From: Incurvaria masculella
Taxonomy: Eukaryota; Arthropoda; Insecta; Lepidoptera; Incurvariidae
Reading direction: 5' to 3'
NCBI GenBank assembly: GCA_946894095.1
Contig: OX335658.1
Location: 15,553,001-15,617,000 of the forward strand
DNA length: 64,000 bases
The notes under the pieces were generated by a model. That model did no database searches, was not told where the DNA came from, and saw only the letters and a list, made by a program, of their open reading frames with translations. Position numbers and translations under genes: made by a program. How positions within the stretch are numbered: position 1 is the first letter of the stretch; each line of letters starts with the position of its first letter. Below, in pieces: positions 43,900-54,306 of the stretch.

Positions 43900-44176
43900 G
43901 ACATTTTGTCACAAATTCGAGCTGTTCCATGGTTAGGAATCCATGTTAAACTGTAAGTCTTCATCTTCTACAAGATGGTAGAGTTAAGCCCGCCCGGGTT
44001 GGGGCGGGCTTAACGTATTGAATAAAAATATGGTCGAAGCAGTAATAAAAGCAGTCCCGTGTTTCTATTCAGTTCAGTGTAGCGCAAGGTGCGTATAGAG
44101 GGAAGGGCCCTTCCAATTCCTTCGGGAATGCGGTGTGTTGGGCTTATGTCGTGACTGTGGATGTCTAGTTACATAA
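43900..44176 (+). mobile_element. SINE, head truncated
   Basis: Starts inside the body (CGAGCTGTTCCATGGTTAGG) and runs to GATGTCTAGTTACATAA. GCCCGCCCGGGTTGGGGCGG appears to hold a small local duplication of the GGCGGGCTTAA box. Confidence 0.65.
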
Positions 44177-44360
44177 CATTGTGGTTTTATTTTGCATAAT
44201 AAATATACAATTTAAAAATACAACATTTTCAATAATTAACCTGAACGTATCGAATGCCAGAGATTAAACGTATGGTGGTTGTGTTCAGTGATTTGACATA
44301 GAATGGTATACGCACTGTGATGATCTTAGCTTAAAACACCTCTTGGCAACTAAGCACCAT

Positions 44361-44766
44361 TTTTTTTTATGCGACCTTACATGGATGGCTAATACCAAAC
44401 AACTACCGTTATAATATTAGCCCAATTCACCTCATTCCCGAAGGAATTAGGTGCCATGCCAGGACCTTCCCTTTATGAGCACGGCTACATTGAACTGGAT
44501 GGAAAACACGAACAATTTTTCATTGCCGCTTCAACCATCTTTTTATCCAATGCGATGGTACCAACCCGGGCGGGCTTAAACCCTACCACCTAGTAGGGGA
44601 AGGGGACCTACAGTTTTACATGGATTCCGAACCATGGAGCAGCTCGCATTCGTGACGAAATGCACTTATCGAACTCTGAAAGAGAAAGACAGTGGTGCAA
44701 GTCGGTATTGAACCCGGGCCTCTGGTACGCTAGGCCATTCCCTGCGCCACTAGGCTACGAGCCGCT
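44361..44766 (-). mobile_element. tRNA-headed SINE, complete
   Basis: On the minus strand: CGGCTCGTAGCCTAGTGGCG (A-box), GGGTTCAATACCG (B-box), CACTGTCTTTCTCTTTC, TGGTTCGGAATCCATG, the shared body and tail ending GGTCGCATAAAAAAAA. A good reference for the tRNA-headed type. Confidence 0.88.
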
Positions 44767-44789
44767 CAAAAAGCGGATCTTCAGGATCT

Positions 44790-44965
44790 TCAGGATCTTA
44801 TTTACATTGCACGGATACATTAAACTAGATGGGAAACGCAAACTTGAAAAAAAGTGCATTGCCGTTTCTACCATCGTTCATTCAACGCGATATGGTATCA
44901 ACCCAGGTGGGATTATTAAGATCACCTAGTAAGTAAGGAGTTTGACGTGGAAACCGAACCATGAA
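44790..44965 (-). mobile_element. SINE body fragment
   Basis: TTACATTGCACGGATACATT, GCCGTTTCTACCATCGTTCA, ACCTAGTAAGTAAGGAG: a decayed body without head or tail, adjoining the previous copy. Confidence 0.6.
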
Positions 44966-45681
44966 GAAAATCGCATTGTGAGGTTATTTTATTTATTTAT
45001 TTACAGACGATAGAAAATATGCACAGTTATACGTGTTACATATAACCGAAACCTTGGTATTTCAATTTATCTTTAGCCGAAATCCATTCATTCAAGATGC
45101 TGGATGAAGAAGGCTGGGAAAAATGAATAAACGGAAAGTAAAACCTACATGTGCGCAACCTACTCAAGATATCCTTTTTATCTACTACCCCTTTTCTTAG
45201 CCCGCTGCTTTTCCTGTGAGCTTTTCCGACTACACATACTATACGCACGTATGGTTATTATATACCCACGTTGCGTGTCTGGAATGGTGAATTAGATCCT
45301 TTTTCGGAAGCTATCAAACTGAATATTGATGTTTTTTTAACGATAATGCCTTTCATATGGAGTGATGATAATTATAAAGTAGAAATGTTGGTTAGTTGAA
45401 TTATATTATTGATTAAAAACATTGATTTTATACATGCTCTACAATTACGGGCGCACCGCACCTTACCTTTAAGAAGGATTATATCAAGGTTTTAGCATGT
45501 GTTACTTATTGGGCCGCCCGGGCATGACAATTCCGTTCACTTCTGCTCTGTCTTGTCGTCATTCTTCCGTCACCCATTTGCTTCATATGTCCATACAAAA
45601 TCTATACTCCAGATAATGTGCAACTCGTCCGGGTAATTCTCTCCGCACCTATTTTTGAGTAGCGTTTATTGTGTTATATTC
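44966..45681. other. Unassigned stretch
   Basis: No gene or repeat recognised. A 70-codon minus frame (45036-45248) has no domain. Confidence 0.35.
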
Positions 45682-46041
45682 TTTTTTTTATGTAACTGGA
45701 CATGGATGGCTAATACCAAACTCACCGTTAGAATTCACCACATGGGAACTAGGTACCATGCCAGGATCTTCCTTGTATTGCCTGGCTCTATTGAACTGGA
45801 TGGATGTAAATTTTCATTGCCGCTTCGACCATCGTTTATTCAATGCGATGGTACAAACCCGGGCGAGATTAACCCTGCCACCTAGTAAGTAAGGACGACA
45901 ACTTACAGTTTTACGTGGAATCCGAGCCACGGCCAGCCTCAACGGTTGAAAATGGTCACCAATCCAGAACCTAACCGCGCTCAGCGGAGCTTCCCCAGCT
46001 TATTGAATCGCAGGGCGTCGCACACTGAGCTACCGAGGCTG
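45682..46041 (-). mobile_element. 5S-headed SINE, divergent head subtype
   Basis: On the minus strand: CAGCCTCGGTAGCTCAGTGT, GCGACGCCCTGCGATTC, CTCCGCTGAGCGCGGTTAG and TTGGTGACC, then the shared body, ending AGTTACATAAAAAAA. The head shares the altered middle with 34777-35146. The 5S-like GAAGTTAAGCAACG block is absent. Confidence 0.75.
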
Positions 46042-46540
46042 TTGAACCTGATTCATTATTATCAGCAGATTACGAAATCTTTTGTTGTAGAGACGGCGTA
46101 CACCGGTTCTAGTACGTAACACACGCTTTGCCTTTAATTACTTTGACAAATTAACGTTAGCTGGCTCGAAATTTAATTAAATTTTACTATCAAGATTGAA
46201 TGTGAAAAATAACGAAAATTCTAATTAAATTAGAAAATTAATTCATTAGTTAACTGATCCATTTTCAGGGCTCCTCTAAGGAAAAAATGCTAGGAAATTG
46301 ATTTTACAATAAAGGTGAATAAATCATGAATCATTCCTACTACAATATATATTATATAGTTTATAATATAATTATATATTATATAAACATAAATAAAAAT
46401 AAATCACTGTAATTTTCTTAAATTGCAATATGTGCCCAATTTTACGAATTCACTATTGTTCCATTTCAGAGTTTTTTTTTTTCTTTGATTAGTTTTTTAT
46501 TTTATCTTTCTTCACGTACCTTGCTTTTTAGATCTGTACT
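46042..46540. other. Unassigned AT-rich stretch
   Basis: A strongly self-complementary AT tract (TATATATTATATAGTTTATA, ATATAATTATATATTATATA) lies at 46346-46385. No gene. Confidence 0.4.
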
Positions 46541-46806
46541 TCATTTCATTTCATTTCATTTATTTAAACTTTTTGGTAGTCAAACTACACCAAGTTACGT
46601 CACAAAGATCCGCGGATTCGATCAACCCAGTAAAGAAGAACCCGCAAAGAAACTTCACGGGTTTACATAACATATCTTTCCGTCCACAATTATGAAATAC
46701 ATACTTAGATCTAAATGCTAATGCCAAACAATTCCTTGGCAGAACAGATAAAGGCAAAGAACAAAGAAAAATAGAAACAGCAACTCTCAGTTTAAGTTAC
46801 TTACAA
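46541..46806 (-). mobile_element. CATTT-tailed retroelement 3' fragment
   Basis: Tail TCATT x4 (46541-46562), then TTGGTAGTCAAACTACACC, ACGTCACAAAGATCCGCGGA and so on to CTTACAACTA. The tail on the left places the element on the minus strand. About 265 bp, 5'-truncated as LINE copies usually are. Confidence 0.7.
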
Positions 46807-47190
46807 CTATCGTATAAAAAATAAGTATGTTTCGGTGGAAACACTTCTTTAAGTATTGTTTGCATTGTATGTATTTGTATACTTGTTTCTGTGTCTTTTC
46901 CTTATATAAATAAATAAATAAAAACAATTAAGGCCATGCCTACATAAAATAAAATAAATCTTCATAATCATATTTTTTTTTTTCAGATCATAAGGGATAT
47001 TATAATGAACTAGATGATGTGTTTGGGTGGGACCCTAACGCTGCGTTTGCTACTAAGTGGCACTCAGTTATTAGTTAATTTCGTAGAGGGTAGTTTACTC
47101 ATGAAGCTCATATTTACTATTATTTAACCGGTGATATAACTACAAATTAACGTTTTTCGGATTATTTCCTTCACTTGTGATATAAAATCT
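46807..47190. other. Unassigned stretch
   Basis: 46840-46925 ends in repeated AAAT (TAAATAAATAAATAAAAAC) like a retroelement 3' UTR. No coding remnant is attached. Confidence 0.3.
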
Positions 47191-47477
47191 TGCTTCTTGC
47201 CAAATTTCATGATTCTACGTGATCGAAAAGTTCCCTATAGGTTTTTATTCATTTGCGACTGTATGTGTCATAGGCGCCACGCCACAAATTGCTGTATTCA
47301 GCATGTCGATCGATGATTTTTTAAACAGCTCCAAGGCCAGACCCACAAAAAGAAAAAAAATCCACTTCATACCTCCACGTGCTCTTGGGTGAGTCTTGAC
47401 GGACAGACAGACAGCCGGACAAAGATGTGATCATTTTTTATATTTTTTCTTTCAAGAAGCGGAACCCTAAAAAGGGT
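47191..47477 (+). mobile_element. Remnant of a GACAGACAG-containing lepidopteran repeat
   Basis: TTGCCAAATTTCATGATTCT, CCCTATAGGTTTTTATTC, then GACGGACAGACAGACAGCCG and AAGCGGAACCCTAAAAAGGG. I recall this order as the 3' part of a widespread lepidopteran retroelement-like repeat. The end motif GGAACCCTAAAAA is shared with the GTGCGAG-type repeats. Confidence 0.5.
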
Positions 47478-47911
47478 TCAGATTACAAGATACAGAGAAC
47501 AGCCACAAAGCTGGAGCCTGGATCCAGTTTGGTTACACTATCACAGCAAATCATTCTCGGCGTGTTTTCCGAGGCGCTAGACAAAGGAGACTTCTAGAGT
47601 GGCACATATCTCCTCCGATCCAATAGGACGAGACGTCGCGGCCCCTTGGTCGTATCCCCGCGGGTCTACTTACCAGCTATCTCTGCTCCAGCTTGTACTT
47701 TGTTCGCCCTCCCACTCGAGCCCCGCAGTAAACGGCGAAAAACTGCCGATTCCGAGACTCTTGGTACCGCCGTCGGGCTGCCATTCGCTGACGCACTGAG
47801 CAACATACGGTGTAGTAAGGAATGTGATATATTTGTATGTTTAATCGACCGTGAAGCAAGGATATATTAATTAAAGAAAGAACCCAGTAAGAGAACTACT
47901 TTACTGCAGGG
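47478..47911. other. Unassigned stretch
   Basis: 47560-47800 is GC-balanced with short open frames on both strands (47599-47799, 47646-47870 plus). No domain recognised. Confidence 0.3.
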
Positions 47912-47985
47912 CTGGAACCAAACCAGCAAAATATACCAATCGCGGGTATTGCGTCTACCAATTATGCCACCTGCTGTATACCCAT
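47912..47985 (-). mobile_element. tRNA-like sequence (SINE head or tRNA pseudogene)
   Basis: On the minus strand: CAGCAGGTGGCATAATTGGT (A-box-like), AGACGCAATACCCGCGATTG and GCTGGTTTGGTTCCAGCCC (B-box-like, in a short stem). No intact cloverleaf could be drawn by eye. Confidence 0.45.
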
Positions 47986-48309
47986 AATTTGGAATTGTCC
48001 TGCAGTCCATTATATCATAATGAATGCCCCTACTAACAAAGTGTTAAATCTATTTAACGCTTCATGTGCGCAGTTGTATGTTTGTCTTTAATCACAGAGG
48101 AGAAAGGGACTGAGAAGGGGCATCTGGTCGTTATTGTCGTATGCCACACAGTTCAAAATCGCCACCGTAAGTGAATGTTCTCCAGAAAAGCGGCAACCAA
48201 ATTAGTTCGCTCCAACACACACTCTTCAGTACATCTGCAACTACGTTTAAAATTGGAGACAGCGGGACTTTAGCGGAAATATTAGAAGCGAGTTTTAAGT
48301 AATTAATGC
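47986..48309. other. Unassigned stretch
   Basis: 48015-48130 includes TAACGCTTCATGTGCGC. Nothing recognised. Confidence 0.3.
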
Positions 48310-48592
48310 CGCTATGTTATGGTGCCATGCCATGACCTTCCTTTTATGAGTACAGCTACATTTTATTGAAAAGAAAACACTAAAAAAATTCAAGTCAATT
48401 CAATGCTATGGTACCGACCCAGGTGGACCTAAACCTACCAAGTAGAAAAACAATCTCCAGTTTTAGATAGATTCTGAATGATGGCAAAGCTCGCATACGT
48501 GACGAATCACACTTATTCAAATCATAAAGAGAAAGAAATGACCATGAACTCTGAAGTCCCCGCGCCTCTGAGCTAAGAACCGCTCAAGTCGT
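48310..48592 (-). mobile_element. tRNA-headed type SINE, heavily decayed
   Basis: GGTGCCATGCCATGACCTTC, GAGTACAGCTACATTTTATT, ATGGTACCGACCCAGGTGGA, AAACCTACCAAGTAG, GAAAGAAATGACCATGAAC and GAGCTAAGAACCGCTCAAG follow the shared body to its head in order, with many substitutions. Confidence 0.6.
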
Positions 48593-49002
48593 CTTTTAAC
48601 TCATAACTAACGCATAATTGAAAATTCTTCCCACTCTCACCGTCTGCAATCAATGTCTCCCACTAATTCAAAATATAAGTTTCTACATGCCATTTCTGTC
48701 GGACCATTTATCCCCTCGCTTACTGACAAAAAACACCATCTATTCTGGATTCCGAAAGCCTCATTTACGTGCATAAGTACAACCTTCATTTCATTTACGT
48801 TTCATTCTTCTATTTTTTTTCTCGCTCGCCCCCTCACGAGAGGCGGGGGCGGATTAGGTTACAGGCGGGGGGGGGCGGTGACAGAGGGGGGGTTGATGCG
48901 TTTTGACGGAGTGGATTGCTTCAGGACAATAACTGAAGAAGCCTTGGATTAGTAAATCTCGTCTGCTGTAGTTTGACTGATGAATCAGCGGCACGTTTCC
49001 TG
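48593..49002. other. Unassigned stretch with a G-rich tract
   Basis: 48836-48895 contains a G-rich block (GAGAGGCGGGGGCGGATTAG, GGCGGGGGGGGGCGG, AGAGGGGGGG) with several G runs. The 99-codon frame 48653-48952 passes through it and has no domain. Confidence 0.45.
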
Positions 49003-49279
49003 CTTTTTAGGGTGCCGTACGCAAAGGGTCAAAACGGAATTACCAAGCCTCCGCTGTCCGTCCGTCCGTCTGACACAGGGCTGTATCTCATGAACCGTAA
49101 TAGGTAGGCCACTGAAATTTTCACAGGGTGTGTATTTATTTTGCCGCAGCATACAAGTAAAATTAAAAATTAATAAAAATTAAATACAAAATTCAAAAAA
49201 CGTGATTTTTTTGTGTTAAGTCTTGTACGATGGGACGGAACCCTTCGTGTGCGAGTCCGACTCGCAGTTGGCCGGTTTT
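49003..49279 (-). mobile_element. GTGCGAGTCGG-type short repeat, copy 6
   Basis: TTTTTAGGGTGCCGTACGC at the left, TGTCCGTCCGTCCGTCTGAC centre, GACTCGCAGTTGGCCGGTTT at the right. Complete, minus orientation. Confidence 0.8.
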
Positions 49280-49378
49280 AAGTAGCGAAGGGGTACATTT
49301 TTCGGTAAAGCAATGATATTGTGGAAAGGAATCTACTTTGAAACAATATCGCAATCACGAGAGTATGAACCCCTATTG

Positions 49379-49485
49379 CACAAAGAGACGGCTGAGTTAA
49401 TCAATCTTCAAACACGTCACTTTTAGTGAGCCGCATAGAGTTCCTTCCGTACTGTCCATACCAAGTGACGTATTTAATCATACGT
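49379..49485 (+). repeat. About 110-bp dispersed repeat, copy 2
   Basis: Near-copy of 1273-1385 (see there). Lies between two oppositely oriented GTGCGAG-type repeats. Confidence 0.6.
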
Positions 49486-49547
49486 TGACGTTGATTTCGA
49501 TTGTTTTTGTTCCTAAGTCTAATGTTGTAACTTAGTTAGCGTACAAA

Positions 49548-49797
49548 ATTGAACACAAAAAAATCACGTTTTTTATATAGGCCCCCCTTTAATTTCTAAT
49601 TTTTTTATGTTTTGCCTATTTGTTATCATAGCGGCAAAATAAATACACACTCTGTGAAAATTTCAGCTGCCTACCTATTACGATTCATGTGATATAGCCC
49701 TGTGACAGACGGACGGACGAGCGGAAGGACAGCGGAGGGTTAGTAATAGGGTTCCGTCTTCACCCTTTGGGTGCGGAACCCTAAGAATGGCAACTTC
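49548..49797 (+). mobile_element. GTGCGAGTCGG-type short repeat, copy 7 (5' truncated)
   Basis: Begins inside the element (CACAAAAAAATCACGTTTTT) and ends CACCCTTTGGGTGCGGAACC. Lacks the GTGCGAGTCGG head. Opposite orientation to copy 6, 270 bp away. Confidence 0.75.
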
Positions 49798-50335
49798 ATG
49801 AATAATGAGATTATGACACTACCTCCTCCCCGTGTTTCTCCTTTTCAATTTGATAAAGAAACACTTGCAGGTGCTTCTTCATCTAGAAAAGTGAATAAAA
49901 AAGAGACCGCCGTGTCTACAAAGAGATAACTAGAAAAAATATTCTCTTGACAAATTTTATCGGGTGAATAAAATTGTCGGCCGTACAATCAGACTTCCAA
50001 ACTTTCTTTGTTTTTCGTTTCAGCATTCTAGTCTCATTCCCGGTATAGCAATAGGGTTCAGAACATGCGGATTATTTCTTTGATTAAGTTTTAAAGGAAA
50101 TAAGCTCAGGCACAGAAAATAAAATGTATTTATTGGTGGATAATTTCCAAGACAAATTCCTATTTTTAGACAAAATTCTTTAAATGTAATTGTCAAATGA
50201 TCCTTTAGTTATCTCCATAAGACATGCAGTAAAACCCGCATGATTATTTATTTATTCAGTTTTTTTGTTATTAACATATTTTATGTACTACTTAAATTCG
50301 TTGCTACATAACATATATGCCGTCGAATCGACAAT
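49798..50335. other. Unassigned stretch
   Basis: Nothing recognised. Confidence 0.35.
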
Positions 50336-50492
50336 TAAAAGTTGTACATATTTTCCATCCTGTTCATTGTAGCCGTGCGCATAAAGGGAAGGCGCATAAA
50401 GAAAATCATGGCACCAAATTCCTTCGGGAATGTAGTGTATTGGGCAAATACCATAAAGTGCATAAGCCATGCATGACAGGTGGTATACAAAA
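50336..50492 (+). mobile_element. SINE 3' fragment
   Basis: TTTTCCATCCTGTTCATTGT, CATGGCACCAAATTCCTTCG, GTGTATTGGGCAAATACCAT, CCATGCATGACAGGTGG: the last 150 bp of the tRNA-headed type, without the A run. Confidence 0.65.
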
Positions 50493-50711
50493 TATATGAC
50501 ATCGTAGCATACCGATTTTGTAATCTGTGATCATTGCTGAATGGTATTTGTGAGTTCTCACAGCTAGTGACGACACATAAATCATGTTCTACTATCATAT
50601 CGATCAGTAATGTGAGAAAAAAAGACGAAATTAAGTCTACATACTAAAGGAAAGCACCAACAAACTAGCAATGAATCCTATTGTCATTTGAAACGCTAAA
50701 CCTCTCTTTAG
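50493..50711. other. Short unassigned stretch
   Basis: Nothing recognised. Confidence 0.35.
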
Positions 50712-51580
50712 GCCTCAATAGCCCAGTGGCGCGACACTTCGGCGATCGCTCTCCGAAGTTAAGCAACGCTGGGTCCTGTCTGGTCTTGGATGGGTGACCA
50801 TTCGACCGTTGAGAGAGGCTGGCCGAGGTTCGGATTCCACGTTAAACTGTAGGTCCCCTTCCTTACTTATTAGGTGGTAGGGTTTATCCCGCCCGGGTTG
50901 GTACCATCGCATTGAATGAACGATGGTCGAAGCGGCAATGAAAATTGTCCGTGTTTTCCATCCAGTTCAATGTAGCCGTGCAATATAAGGAAGGTCCTGG
51001 CATGGCACTGTAATCACCCACAGCCCCAACCAACCTAGCCTAACCTATCTCTATCTACTCTACCTAACTAAACTTATATACCTATTTTTCCTTACATACA
51101 TCTCTACATTAAACTCAACTCAACTAAATAATGGCACGTGTCGTCTAGAATAATTAATTTAATTTTAATCCAATCATTTATACTAAACCTCATATAAAGT
51201 ACACCTTAGGATTTAACTAAAATGTTACTCAACCATAATATATTGTATACATTCTTCTCATACTCTATAACTAAGAAAACATGAAACTTGCGGAAATTAA
51301 AAAAATGATGAAAATTAAGACGATTTTGGGCTAAGCCCTAACAGTAGAGCCCCTTGAAAATTGAAGATTTTCTCCACCGCTCAACTGAGTGAAAGCCGGC
51401 CAAGCAAAAAAATATTTACCTTGCTTTCTCCTCTTCGTTGATGCAAATTTTGAAGAATTTTCCAAGCTCAAAAATTAACAAACAATAAAGAGATCTCCTA
51501 AGTCATTGATCTCTACTTTACATCTGCTGACGGGGAGGTCAGGCTTATGATATGATCATATAACTTGATTGAATCTATTT

Positions 51581-51815
51581 GCATACCAACTGTGGCGGGT
51601 TGGATGTTACTGCTAAATGACATGGTCAATTTAGATGTTTATAATGAAATCCAACCGATTGGGTTATCGGATATTTTACGGAGAATTGTTATTCCAATGA
51701 CGATTAGGCATACCAACTATGAGGGGTTGGATTTATTGCATGAATGACATAGTCATTTGTAGAAGTTTTGTCGTACATAAGGCATACCAACTATGGAGGG
51801 TTGGATTTTTACTGC
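51581..51815 (+). repeat. Three GCATACCAACT...GGGTTGGAT hairpin repeats
   Basis: Units begin at 51581, 51708 and 51782, each GGCATACCAACTATGG-like followed by GGGTTGGAT, so each can form a CCAAC/GTTGG stem. The first two also share TGAATGACATAGTCAATT-like sequence. They lie inside the 3-kb insertion. Function unknown. Confidence 0.65.
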
Positions 51816-54007
51816 CATCTCACACAGGTCACAGCGTCACGCAACAGCGTGCTAAACCCTCCAAATGCCTGTACTCGCCATCAATTAAATAGGTGTGGTT
51901 TTGGCATATTTCCTCGGACATTTGGCTGATTCAGTGAACACGGTCATTATATGACACAGTGCCCTAATATGGAATGGTTCAGGAAGCTGTTTATGTAATG
52001 TGTTAAAGCAATTCAAAGCCTTTCCCCTTCAAAATCTACGTGATTTGAAATTTACTGATTTGAAGCTTAAAGGAAATTAAATAAAAATGTATTTAATTTC
52101 TTGAACCACAATTTATTTAGTGCATTTGTATGTAGTTCATTGTATATTTTCCATCAGCAGATTATATAGTTTCAACTTAGGCAACTCGTTGAAACCATCA
52201 AAATATCAAGGTAATTATTTGATGTTGTCCTTGAATATTTTGTAATAAAATATCACAGAGAAATCTGCAATATAGGTTAAATCAAATTAAAGAATTTACG
52301 ATTTAAAACAAAGTCTAATAATTTAATGATTTAACCCAAAATAATAGAACCTTCTTCAAGTTTCATATCTACGGTAATAAAAATGCAAAGTGAATCGACA
52401 TTTACATTTACGATATTTCAACTATTGCAAAGCAAAGAAAAACCTAATCAAACATACCCATCGTTCGTACTTCTCTCAACATTCTATTTGAAAATACTAG
52501 TGCACACAAAATATCAAATAAAACTATCCCATTGAATCCACTCAAACACACTCTATCTGTCAATTCAGTAAAACTATACATCCATATCTTTAAATAAAAT
52601 ATTTAACCACTCCAATCTATCTCCTATCTAAAGCCAACAATTTCCATTGACATTTATTTCTCTAAATAACATTTTTCTAAACTCTAATCGTACTCCGCAT
52701 CGACTTATTTTACGCAGGTTATGCGCGACGCAATCTAAACGCAAATTAACAAAACGGCAGAATTAATAAACCGAAATAAATTTGTAAACCTGCAGAAAAC
52801 AACACATTATCTGAAACAAAATAAAGGATCTGAAAATAAAGACATACAACATTTTACACAGATACACAATGATTTTTTGCAATACATTATTCAGTAATTA
52901 CTTTGCAAAAAAACTTATCGATTCGCGTTCAATCTGCTGTCTGGTCTGGGGTCTGGAACTCTGCTTCCCCGTTCACTCGTTCAATAAAAGTCTATAGTCT
53001 ATTAGATTTTACGCGCCCGAAATAATAGATTTATACACAAATCACTTTAACCTTAATCCAAAATTTACATTTAATGTTCTTGCAATTAAAATCACAAATT
53101 TAATAAAAATCTCACTGTCTCTATATTTAAATGTGGAGCAAGCGCCTTCGAAGCAGCTCTAAGCGTCCAAAGCAAATAAACACTAATAATTATTCGAATT
53201 TGGTGACTTCGAGTTAACACCCCGCGAAATTTCTGTAAGTCGAAAACGAACCGTCGTATCGCTCCTTACAGGTACGAATTTCTCCCCGAGAACTTAAAAA
53301 TGTAGACTGAAAATCTACTGCGCGACTTGTCCTGGACTGCCGACCGAAAATACCGCGCGACTATCCTCGATCGTCCTGAACTGCCCTCGACTCTCCTTGA
53401 ACTGTGTTTGAACTGTCCTGAATTCGAATGCGCGTGAGTTTTTATTCCTTTCCCCACTCCCGACTCAGGACCCATGTCCCTACCGCGTCCATTTGTTTAT
53501 AACAGAAATGGTTACACTGATTAGCCAAGACCATCGATACAGCGATCCAAATAGGAAATATATATTTTATAACTTTCCAATCCTAAATACATGCATCAAT
53601 GTGCTCACAATTATTCTCAAATGTAATCCTTTATAGTGTTTAAATAGTTTCATTACTAATTTCAATACCATTCATGCAAAATCAACCAAAATAATATCAT
53701 TCATGAAATATTAAAACACCTCAGTCAAAACAAACAAGTATACCAAATAATTAATAAAATGTGATATAAAATTCTTTTCATAATTAATAATATTTTAAAA
53801 TATGTACATAATTCGCCACAAACTCCACTTCTCTCCTCAATGCAGTGTAGCCTTTCAGCCATGACATCATTCAGACCAACAGCACGCTCGCTAGCAAAAC
53901 AGGCCTTTCATTGTTCGAGAGGTAATTCCCTATTTTTGACCAAGTAAAATGTTCATATATGGACCTACATATACTGATAGATGTTTGCTATAGCTACTAT
54001 TTGTATG

Positions 54008-54030
54008 TGGGAGCAATATATGGTTCCCAC
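54008..54030. repeat. Terminal hairpin of the 3-kb insertion
   Basis: GTGGGA (54008-54013) and TCCCAC (54025-54030) pair perfectly around an 11-base AT-rich loop, one base from the right end of the insertion. Confidence 0.6.
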
Positions 54031-54117
54031 AGCACCTAGTTCCCATGTGGTGTGTTAGGCTAATACCATGACAGAAGGTGTGGTATTAGCCATCCATGTC
54101 CAGTCACATAAAAAAAA

Positions 54118-54306
54118 AGGTTAGTTATTAGTATTGCACTATGAATAAAGACATGGCTTAGTTCGTATTAAGAATTAGTCTGAGCTTAGTCAAATACAGG
54201 TACAGATAAAGATTCTGAATAGTCGCAGACCTAAATGGGCATAGAGAAATGCGGCTGGACAGTTCATTATGAATACCAAGTTGAATATACTCATATTATT
54301 GAGCTA
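54118..54306. other. Short unassigned stretch
   Basis: Nothing recognised. Confidence 0.35.

Larger units (their letters stand above)
51009..54031 (-). mobile_element. Unidentified 3,023-bp TGT...ACA insertion with GCAC target duplication
   Basis: Starts TGTAATCACC and ends GGTTCCCACA. It is flanked by GCAC at 51005-51008 and 54032-54035, and lies inside a SINE, so both ends are exact. TG...CA ends and a 4-bp duplication fit an LTR (a very long solo LTR or a large coding-free LTR element). I could not find an internal direct repeat that would mark two LTRs, nor protein. On the minus strand, GGAATAAAAACTCACGCG at about 53435-53453 followed by CAGTTCAAACACAGTTC resembles an LTR promoter and start region, hence the tentative strand. 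A DNA transposon is possible, but terminal inverted repeats beyond TGT/ACA are lacking. Confidence 0.6.
50712..54117 (+). mobile_element. 5S rRNA-headed SINE split by a 3-kb insertion
   Basis: The first part, 50712-51008, is complete from GCCTCAATAGCCCAGTGGC through the 5S-like block to CCTGGCATGGCAC. The second part, 54032-54117, resumes GCACCTAGTTCCCATGTGG and ends GTCCAGTCACATAAAAAAAA. Joined, they equal an ordinary copy plus a second GCAC. The intervening 51009-54031 is a later insertion. Confidence 0.88.

Noticed and set aside
50712..50850. 5S rRNA gene
   Set aside because: Only the internal control region resembles 5S rRNA. The ends are SINE-like and the copy continues into the shared SINE body and A tail.
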